A program made the position numbers and the translations under genes. DNA of 27,014 bases from Clostridiales bacterium (GTDB lineage: Bacteria; Bacillota; Clostridia; Peptostreptococcales; Anaerovoracaceae), in assembly GCA_009785435.1 (NCBI GenBank), contig WQWG01000001.1:1-27014 (forward strand), read 5' to 3'. This document shows, one piece after another, positions 1 to 5,970 of the stretch. The notes below the pieces were generated by a model. That model ran no database searches. It was given only the letters and a program-made list of their open reading frames with translations, and was not told where the DNA came from. Each line of letters opens with the position of its first letter. Position 1 is the first letter of the stretch.

Positions 1-53
1 ATTTTAACATCGGAGGTTTTCTTTTTCTACTTGAAGCTAAAGCTATTTAATCA

Positions 54-70
54 CACCGGCATAGCCGGTG
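54..70 (+). other. Short GC-rich hairpin
   Basis: A perfect 7-bp inverted repeat (CACCGGC, loop ata, GCCGGTG) is followed by GTTATTTGTT. It could be a weak terminator or a processing hairpin at the 3' end of a transcript entering from the left. No gene ends nearby inside the window, so its role is uncertain. Confidence 0.4.
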
Positions 71-128
71 GTTATTTGTTCCTCAATCGCTTCGCTCACT
101 CGGAACCGACGCTAAAGCAACAATGATG

Positions 129-161
129 ACCCGGCGAAGGAAACTTCGCCGGGTTTTATTT
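129..161 (+). terminator. Rho-independent terminator
   Basis: A perfect 11-bp stem (ACCCGGCGAAG and CTTCGCCGGGT) with a GAAA loop runs directly into TTTATTT on the plus strand. This is a textbook intrinsic terminator, probably ending a rightward gene that lies left of the window. On the minus strand the stem follows the Fic gene by about 57 bases but has no U-tract, so it would terminate the leftward operon only weakly. Confidence 0.8.
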
Positions 162-217
162 GCTGAATGGCTCAATGATACGAGAGGTGTGAAATATGAC
201 ACGAAAGAGCTGTGGCT

Positions 218-1024
218 CTATTGCAAATCAATCGCTTGTAAATCGTGTCCGGTGCCAAGAATGACGTTTTCAAAAAACTTATTCAGGTATGAAACATCTG
301 CACGGATATTATTTTGCGCGTCCGTGTGGTTGGCGCGAACAAGGGCATCACGAAACCACTTGCTATGCTCTTGAAAGGGTACATTGTCAATCTGCACCCC
401 CATTGTGCGCAGATATTTAATTGCGAATGTCGAGATTGTTCGGGTGTTTCCCTCGCGAAATGGATGCGCTTGCCAAATCGTAGAAATGAATTTGGCAAAT
501 TTGTGAACATCTGCTTCTTGGAAAGGCGTGTGATACCTTGCGTTTTGCTCTGTTTCAAAATCGTAGCGCAAATACTCCGGAATCGCTTTGTAGTCGCCAT
601 AGACCATAGAAGCATTGTTTAATACCGATTCTTTTTTAGAAATATTTTCTGTCCGATACTCACCAACCCATTTGAATGGAAGCACATCTTGAAATAACTC
701 TCGATGGATTGCTTTCAAGGAAATTGGAGATAGCTTAAAATCTTCTCTTTCCAAGCAAACCGTAATCCGTGCGGCTACGATGTCGGCTTCTTTGTGTCTG
801 TACGCTACGCTGTCCGGATCCATCGCCGTGTAGTGGTTGTAAACCTTTTCGGCAGCTTGTTCTGTGTTGTATTGATTGGCAAGGGTCTCTGCGATAACAG
901 TTTCAAGATACGCAGAAGTTTGCAGCCCATCAGCAGCCTGCAATCCTTTTCCGATCGTCCAGTATTTTTCGCGTTTTTCCATGTCTTGATTTGGCGCGAG
1001 CGGCGTGTATTCACTTTGAAACAT
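218..1024 (-). CDS. Fic family protein with built-in inhibitory helix
   Basis: A protein of 268 residues. The Fic core motif HPFREGNTRTIS is at about 187-198, with catalytic His187, the Glu191/Gly192/Asn193 anion hole and Arg195. Fic enzymes usually transfer AMP from ATP to target hydroxyls. Two features stand out. The twelfth motif position, normally an Arg that binds the ATP gamma phosphate, is Ser198. Near the N-terminus, SAYLET (37-42) fits the S-x-x-x-E core of Fic inhibitory helices, though the family's following Gly or Asn is Thr here; this suggests an intramolecular antitoxin like VbhA fused in cis. The ATG at 1024 is preferred over a GTG seven codons upstream because AGGTGG lies just before it. 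The gene starts 30 bases after the threonine-aldolase-like gene and is the last gene of the leftward operon. Its target and its connection to glycan synthesis are unknown. Confidence 0.88.
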   Translation of the reverse strand: MFQSEYTPLAPNQDMEKREKYWTIGKGLQAADGLQTSAYLETVIAETLANQYNTEQAAEKVYNHYTAMDPDSVAYRHKEADIVAARITVCLEREDFKLSPISLKAIHRELFQDVLPFKWVGEYRTENISKKESVLNNASMVYGDYKAIPEYLRYDFETEQNARYHTPFQEADVHKFAKFISTIWQAHPFREGNTRTISTFAIKYLRTMGVQIDNVPFQEHSKWFRDALVRANHTDAQNNIRADVSYLNKFFENVILGTGHDLQAIDLQ

Positions 1025-1054
1025 ATGGCATCCACCACCTTTCACTCTTTCCGA

Positions 1055-2080
1055 TTATCTCAGTTTTTTCAAATCCTCAAGAAATTCGTCCACGATGCTT
1101 TTGGGCGTTGCCCACGAAGTAACCAAACGAATTGCGCCCGTTTGCTGCCAGTCATGAAAGTCGTATAAACCACGTAATTTTTCTGTGAGCTCTGCGGGGA
1201 ATATCGGGAATATTTGGTTGGTCTCAACATCACACAAAAATTCATAGCCCTGCTCTTTTATTCCGTTTGCCAATTCCATCGCCATATCATATGCGTGTTT
1301 GGCAAGTTCGTCATATAAGTTGTTCTCAAACAATGTTTCAAATTGTACGCCTACCGATGCGCCCTTTGCAAGCAATGCGCCTTTTTGTTTGAGATGGTAA
1401 CGGAAATCTTGTTTTAAATCATCGTTGCAAATCACAATCGCTTCTCCGAACAGCGCGCCGTTTTTCGTTCCGCCTATGTAGAATACATCCACCAATTCCG
1501 CAACATCGGCATAGGACAAATCGCAGGCGTGGCTGTTCAATCCCGCGCCTAACCTTGCACCGTCAAGATATAGATATAGCCCGTTATTTTTACAGTAATC
1601 CGAAATCACGACAAGTTCGGCTTTCGTGTATACCGAGCCGATTTCTGTTGACTGCGATATGAAAACAAGTCTAGGCTTCACCATATGTTCGCGTGTGTGC
1701 GTTTCGACCATCGCCTTGATGCCGCTCACATCCAATTTACCATTGCTGCCCTTTGCGGTGCAAATTTTATGCCCGGTTGCCTCGATCGCCCCCGCTTCAT
1801 TGACGAATATGTGCCCGGTCTCACAAGCGATGACTGCCTCATGCGCGCGCAAAATGGAAGAAATCACAATAAGGTTGGCCTGCGTTCCTCCACTAACAAA
1901 GTGGACATCCGCAAATGACTTGCCGATTTTGGTCTTTATCAATTCGCTTGCCCGAAGGGAATACGCGTCAAGCCCATATCCCTCAAATTGTTTGTTCCCA
2001 GCGACGGACAGCACCGCCAATATTTGCGGGTGCGCAAGCTCGCTATAATCATTTTTGAAACTATATTTTAATTTTTGCAT
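1055..2080 (-). CDS. Threonine-aldolase-like PLP enzyme (beta-eliminating lyase family)
   Basis: A protein of 341 residues, the usual length for low-specificity L-threonine aldolases (fold-type I PLP enzymes cleaving L-threonine or allo-threonine to glycine and acetaldehyde). Visible landmarks are SGGTQAN (63-69) at the cofactor phosphate site, His90 in the ring-stacking position, DGAR at 173-176, and GGTKNG at 203-208 with Lys206 as the probable Schiff-base lysine. The ATG at 2080 is chosen over an in-frame GTG at 2140, because the GTG would overlap the cytidylyltransferase gene by 35 bases while the ATG has GGTG seven bases upstream. The gene begins 25 bases after the CMP-nonulosonate gene and is probably co-transcribed with it. 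Specificity is inferred from the family; a link to nonulosonate chemistry is possible but unproven. Confidence 0.85.
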   Translation of the reverse strand: MQKLKYSFKNDYSELAHPQILAVLSVAGNKQFEGYGLDAYSLRASELIKTKIGKSFADVHFVSGGTQANLIVISSILRAHEAVIACETGHIFVNEAGAIEATGHKICTAKGSNGKLDVSGIKAMVETHTREHMVKPRLVFISQSTEIGSVYTKAELVVISDYCKNNGLYLYLDGARLGAGLNSHACDLSYADVAELVDVFYIGGTKNGALFGEAIVICNDDLKQDFRYHLKQKGALLAKGASVGVQFETLFENNLYDELAKHAYDMAMELANGIKEQGYEFLCDVETNQIFPIFPAELTEKLRGLYDFHDWQQTGAIRLVTSWATPKSIVDEFLEDLKKLR

Positions 2081-2105
2081 TTTTATTTCACCGTTACAAA
2101 TTTCT

Positions 2106-3242
2106 TCATAAAATAATATCTGCGATCTCACGGACGGCACCCTGGCCTCCAGAAGAAGTCGTTATATAATCCGCAACTTTTCTGACTTCCTGTGCAGCAT
2201 CATGAACACATATCCCAAACCCAACCGCACGAATTGCTTCTATATCATTCCAATCATCACCAATGTAGGCAACGTTTTTTATACTTACGTCATATTTTTC
2301 ACATAGCTTCAAAATGGCTTCGACTTTGTCAACAACGCCCATCAGAAGCTCGTCCACGTTCAACTTTTGAGCTCGCTTACGGACAATCTCGGATTCTTCT
2401 CCGGTGATGATGCCGACAATGATGCCTTTTTCTTTCAACACGCGCAATCCGACGCCATCGCGGGTATTGAACTTTTTCATCGCTTCACCATCCGGCGAAT
2501 AATACATACCTGCGTCCGTCAACGTTCCATCGCAATCCGTCAAAAACAGTTTGATTTCCGGTATCGTGACACTTCTCTCGCGCTTCAGCAGAAGTGCTTC
2601 TACCACCGCCCAGTCTTCCGGCTCATCAAGCTCAATATAGCTTTCCGGCGGCATTTCAACCGTTTTGATATTACCTGAAAGTCTACACTCCTTTTTCAGA
2701 AGCAAGTCTCGTGACGTGATGTAAAAAGCACCGTTTTCCACGAGGAAGCCGTCGAAATCTTGCCTACGCGGTCGGTTAGCGTAATCGTAGTTTTGAGGCT
2801 CAGCAAAAGACGAATCGGCATCTGTCCAAACAAAGCGTTTTTGACGCACAACGGACAATACGCCGTCCGCTGCATATCGCCTCAATGACTCAAAACCATT
2901 TTGTAAATCAGATGCAGTGATGAGCGGCGATGTTGCTTGAATCAACACAATATTTTCAAACGCATGCGCATGAGCAAATTCGATCATAGCCAACTCCGTC
3001 GATGCAATATCTGTCGCCGACGCTTCACTTCTGCCAACGACTTCAACGTTCGGCAAATCAAACGCAGCAACAGCTTCACGAATTTCTACACTGTCGGTGC
3101 AAACGTATACTTTGTCAATTTCAGGGCACTCACTTGCCGCTTTGGTTGCCCAATAGACGAGCGGCTTTCCTGCCATCAGTTTGCTGTTTTTCCTTGGAAT
3201 GGATTTACTTCCACCTCGAACAGGTATAAATGCTACATTCAT
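2106..3242 (-). CDS. neuA: CMP-nonulosonate cytidylyltransferase fused to KdsC-type HAD phosphatase
   Basis: A two-domain protein of 378 residues. Residues 1 to about 222 form a CMP-sialate/Kdn synthetase with the CTP loop RGGSKSIPRKN (9-19) and ATSPL (103-107). Residues 230-378 form a HAD phosphatase of the KdsC type, with the nucleophile motif DCDGTLTD (Asp236 and Asp238), TG (280-281), GDDWND (328-333) and a C-terminal GGQGAVREI like the KdsC tail. The first domain activates a nine-carbon sugar to its CMP form; the second probably removes a phosphate from the sugar before activation. Its ATG overlaps the neuB stop as ATGA, so translation is coupled. A similar domain order occurs in animal CMAS. 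The fusion suggests that the neighbouring synthase makes a 9-phosphate. The exact sugar (Neu5Ac, Kdn or another) cannot be read from sequence. Confidence 0.9.
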   Translation of the reverse strand: MNVAFIPVRGGSKSIPRKNSKLMAGKPLVYWATKAASECPEIDKVYVCTDSVEIREAVAAFDLPNVEVVGRSEASATDIASTELAMIEFAHAHAFENIVLIQATSPLITASDLQNGFESLRRYAADGVLSVVRQKRFVWTDADSSFAEPQNYDYANRPRRQDFDGFLVENGAFYITSRDLLLKKECRLSGNIKTVEMPPESYIELDEPEDWAVVEALLLKRERSVTIPEIKLFLTDCDGTLTDAGMYYSPDGEAMKKFNTRDGVGLRVLKEKGIIVGIITGEESEIVRKRAQKLNVDELLMGVVDKVEAILKLCEKYDVSIKNVAYIGDDWNDIEAIRAVGFGICVHDAAQEVRKVADYITTSSGGQGAVREIADIIL

Positions 3243-4120
3243 TCCGTATCACGCACCTTATATTTCAATTTGGCTCTTTGTACTTGCTCTACAGGCAATA
3301 TTTCCTCTCGCTTGTATGCGAGGGCTTTTTGCGTGTTGGCCAAATCACGTTTGAGTCGTCGCAATCCGTCCGGTTCCAAAGAAGCCGCATGATCGGTCCC
3401 TTTCCATGTCCTGTCCAGCGTGAAGTGCCTTTCAATCACATTTGCGCCCAACGCGTAGGCCGCTATATCAACGGCGATGCCGTTGTGATGCCCTGAGAAA
3501 CCGATTTGCTTAACCGTGTCTCCGTACATTTGAACCAAACGGCTTATTTCCATCAGACATATATCCTCAAACTCGACAGGATAACCGGACGTACATGCAT
3601 AAACCACCAAATCTTTGTTTCTGTTATGCTGGACAAAGAACTCCATCAGCTTTTTTTCTTCCTCACGTGACGTCATGCCAAGGGAAATGTGTATATCACC
3701 CCGATAATGTTCACATAGCCAATGAATCATTGCGTAATGGTTGTTGCATGCAGAAGGAATTTTGATGAATTTTGGGTTCAATCCTGTAATCTCTTGTGCC
3801 GAAGTCAAATCCCATACCGATGTGCCGTATGTCAACCCGTACTCTTCGCACCATGCCTTTAACTGTGCGTGTTGCTCAAGATCAAGCTCCAAAAACTCAC
3901 GGTGTTCACCGTATGTGTCACCATATGAATGATGTGGGTTCGGGTGTGGCGTATTGTACTCCTCGTGCGTCAACAGTTCGCGATTGTTTCGTTTTTGAAA
4001 CTTAACCGCATCCACACCGCAAAACGCAGCAGCCGTTTTGATAAACTCATATGCAATCTCCATATTGCCTTTGTGGTTACAACCAACTTCAGCAATTAGA
4101 TAGGGAGCCTTATATTTCAT
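3239..4120 (-). CDS. neuB: Short NeuB-family nonulosonate synthase without SAF domain
   Basis: A protein of 293 residues with a NeuB TIM barrel, which condenses phosphoenolpyruvate with a mannose- or N-acetylmannosamine-type sugar to give a nonulosonic acid. Landmarks are AEVGCNHKGN (10-19), VKFQ (39-42), IGFSGHH (206-212), and ERHFTLDR (230-237) followed by TDHAASLEP (242-250). Classical NeuB is about 340-350 residues with a C-terminal antifreeze-like SAF domain; this protein ends just after the barrel. The end is genuine, because the stop overlaps the next start codon as ATGA and no SAF-like remnant follows. The start has AGGAAAGGA eight bases upstream. Such short synthases occur with phosphorylated-substrate pathways, including Kdn-9-phosphate synthase, but whether this one uses a phosphorylated sugar is an inference from the fused phosphatase next door. 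Confidence 0.9.
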   Translation of the reverse strand: MKYKAPYLIAEVGCNHKGNMEIAYEFIKTAAAFCGVDAVKFQKRNNRELLTHEEYNTPHPNPHHSYGDTYGEHREFLELDLEQHAQLKAWCEEYGLTYGTSVWDLTSAQEITGLNPKFIKIPSACNNHYAMIHWLCEHYRGDIHISLGMTSREEEKKLMEFFVQHNRNKDLVVYACTSGYPVEFEDICLMEISRLVQMYGDTVKQIGFSGHHNGIAVDIAAYALGANVIERHFTLDRTWKGTDHAASLEPDGLRRLKRDLANTQKALAYKREEILPVEQVQRAKLKYKVRDTE

Positions 4121-4157
4121 AGATTCAATCCTTTCCTAACAAGTATACAATGAAATT

Positions 4158-5237
4158 TCAAACCAATTGACCAGTTTGATAGTAAGCAGCATCAATAATA
4201 CTTTTCGCTCGTGCAACATTCAATGCTTGTGACGAGCCAATCTTCATCGTACGAGATGCGCTGATATCTTTCTTTGCCATGACATCCAGAAACCCCAATG
4301 AACTATAGCCGATATAAATTGGCTCGAATCCACATTTTTGAAGCAAATCACGCAATGAGGAAATTGTGAATGTGTTTATATGGGGTTTCCAAAAAAACTT
4401 ATCTATATCCGTGTGCATTTGATCCAAGCCCGGCATATCCAGATAAAGGATTCCTGCATCATGTAACAAATCCCTCATGTCTTCTACAAAGCGCATTGGA
4501 TGAAGCACATGCTCCAATACGTTAAATGCCGTTATAAGGTTATATTTTCGTGTGGGTTTGAAATTTTCAAGTGGTACTTTATGTACGGTAATGGAATAAT
4601 GTTTTTCACTATTTTCAGCGTATGTCACATCTGGCTCCAAACCCTCGGCTTCATATTCATTGCGCCGTAGCACATCAACAAAACTGCCTACACCAGTACC
4701 AATATCCAGCGCAAGTCCTTTCGGACGATCCAAACAAGCATCGGAAAGATGTTTTTGAAAATCCGAATACCGCACCATGGCAGCACGCTCACAATCGTAG
4801 TATTTTTGAGCATCAGGCATAACCGATCCTCTGGCAGTCAACGAGAACTCCGACTGTTGATACAGCTGCATCAGTTCTTTCTCCGTAGGGCGAGGCCACA
4901 TAAACACAAACCCACAACTCTCACAGATATAATTGTACATATCTTCACCGTTGCGCTCTCGATCAAATAGCAATGAAAACGCGCGCCGATCACATATATC
5001 ACAACTGTAATCAAAAGGCACTTCATTCCTCACATGCGCTCTCAAGCGCCTTTCCAAGCCTGCAAGCCTCATAAGAATTTTATCTGTTTCCAATTGCGCT
5101 TCTGCATAAGAAAGTTTGCATTCGACAGTTTCTTTACGAACGCTTTCCAACTCTTCACGTACAATGTTTCGGATGCGCACCATCAAAGGACGTACGACGG
5201 GGCGCATGATGCGTTTTATAATCGATTTGATGCTCAT
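4158..5237 (-). CDS. Class I SAM methyltransferase with N-terminal zinc ribbon
   Basis: A protein of 359 residues. A basic, helical N-terminus (about 1-70) may sit on membrane or partner proteins. It is followed by a zinc ribbon with Cys79, Cys82, Cys105 and Cys108, then a Rossmann methyltransferase with DIGTGVGSF (178-186) as the SAM loop, EPD at 201-203 and NVLEH at 239-243. This architecture is common for sugar C- or O-methyltransferases in surface-glycan loci; the acceptor here is unknown. The Cys spacing matches the ribbon in the pyruvyltransferase fusion of the same operon exactly (C-x2-C-x22-C-x2-C, both with R-x-F-S-L-L after the first pair). It lies between the second methyltransferase (70 bases upstream) and neuB. 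A modest AAGG lies about ten bases before the ATG. Confidence 0.85.
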   Translation of the reverse strand: MSIKSIIKRIMRPVVRPLMVRIRNIVREELESVRKETVECKLSYAEAQLETDKILMRLAGLERRLRAHVRNEVPFDYSCDICDRRAFSLLFDRERNGEDMYNYICESCGFVFMWPRPTEKELMQLYQQSEFSLTARGSVMPDAQKYYDCERAAMVRYSDFQKHLSDACLDRPKGLALDIGTGVGSFVDVLRRNEYEAEGLEPDVTYAENSEKHYSITVHKVPLENFKPTRKYNLITAFNVLEHVLHPMRFVEDMRDLLHDAGILYLDMPGLDQMHTDIDKFFWKPHINTFTISSLRDLLQKCGFEPIYIGYSSLGFLDVMAKKDISASRTMKIGSSQALNVARAKSIIDAAYYQTGQLV

Positions 5238-5307
5238 AGGTCATATACCTTTTTACGTTTCTATGTTATTGTGCAATCGGCACTTCACATGAATGTGTTC
5301 ATCCTTA

Positions 5308-5940
5308 CTATTTCTTCGCTTCAATGTATAAGGAACGTTCAAACTCATCTGCTTCCGATGGATATTCTCCCTCAAAAGAAAAATCAGGGCAGTCGCTTTC
5401 TCTGAACGCTTTTTTCAATATTCTGTTTTGCACAAAACCCGCTCGGATCAATTCAAACACCATGGCTTCATAGTCCCAGGCGTTTTGGTGTGCAAGGCTT
5501 TTTTCACCCAGCAAACCACGTTGCCCGCTTGGTGAAATGAAATCACCCTTCAAGCATTCAAACAACGACACTTCTCCTCCCATGTCACCCAAAAGTTCAT
5601 TAAGTGCTTTGATACGGCGCTTGAAAAGAGGATATTCATGATTCCCATTTAAATATTCAATCATGCTCTTTCGCACATCAGGGATAACAATACGCAAAAA
5701 ACCGTCAGGTTTCAAAACTCTATGACACTCTTTAAATACCAACGGCGCATGGAAAATATCAATATGCTCAAATATATGTGAACCGTAAATTGCCGATACA
5801 CTTTCATCAGGTAGAGGTAAATCTGTTTTCTTGTTGAAGTTCATAACGATATCGCTTCTTTCAGGGTCGATATCTACCGCAATCCAATCCGCAGAAGGTT
5901 TTATCCAAGCGGCTCCCGGTCCAAAATGCAGTTTATGCAC
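5308..5940 (-). CDS. Small SAM-dependent methyltransferase (Methyltransf_11 type)
   Basis: A protein of 210 residues. The glycine loop is atypical (LHFGPGAAW, 4-12); it is followed by VDIDPE (22-27), HIFEHI (55-60) and ECHRVLKPDG (71-80) leading into a beta strand, which is the usual order for predicted methyltransferases in polysaccharide clusters. The start is GTG at 5940, supported by GGGGGAG six bases upstream. The gene begins 30 bases after the stop of the large pyruvyltransferase fusion, so it belongs to the same leftward operon. It may modify the nonulosonate-bearing glycan, but no substrate can be inferred from the sequence. Confidence 0.8.
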   Translation of the reverse strand: MHKLHFGPGAAWIKPSADWIAVDIDPERSDIVMNFNKKTDLPLPDESVSAIYGSHIFEHIDIFHAPLVFKECHRVLKPDGFLRIVIPDVRKSMIEYLNGNHEYPLFKRRIKALNELLGDMGGEVSLFECLKGDFISPSGQRGLLGEKSLAHQNAWDYEAMVFELIRAGFVQNRILKKAFRESDCPDFSFEGEYPSEADEFERSLYIEAKK

Positions 5941-5970
5941 GCGCTACTCCCCCATTTTTCTCATGTTCAT

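Larger units (their letters stand above)
1..217. other. Non-coding boundary between operons
   Basis: This stretch lies left of the Fic stop codon. It contains the two hairpins described separately and no convincing coding frame. An open frame that begins near position 123 is a shadow across the terminator and the 3' end of the Fic gene. Confidence 0.5.

Noticed and set aside
123..374. Small plus-strand open frame near the left edge
   Set aside because: It begins inside the terminator region and then runs antisense to the Fic gene; it has no ribosome binding site.
3239..4120. NeuB as a truncated pseudogene because the SAF domain is missing
   Set aside because: All barrel motifs are intact, the stop overlaps the neuA start as ATGA, and SAF-less members of this family are known. 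It is better read as a distinct subfamily.
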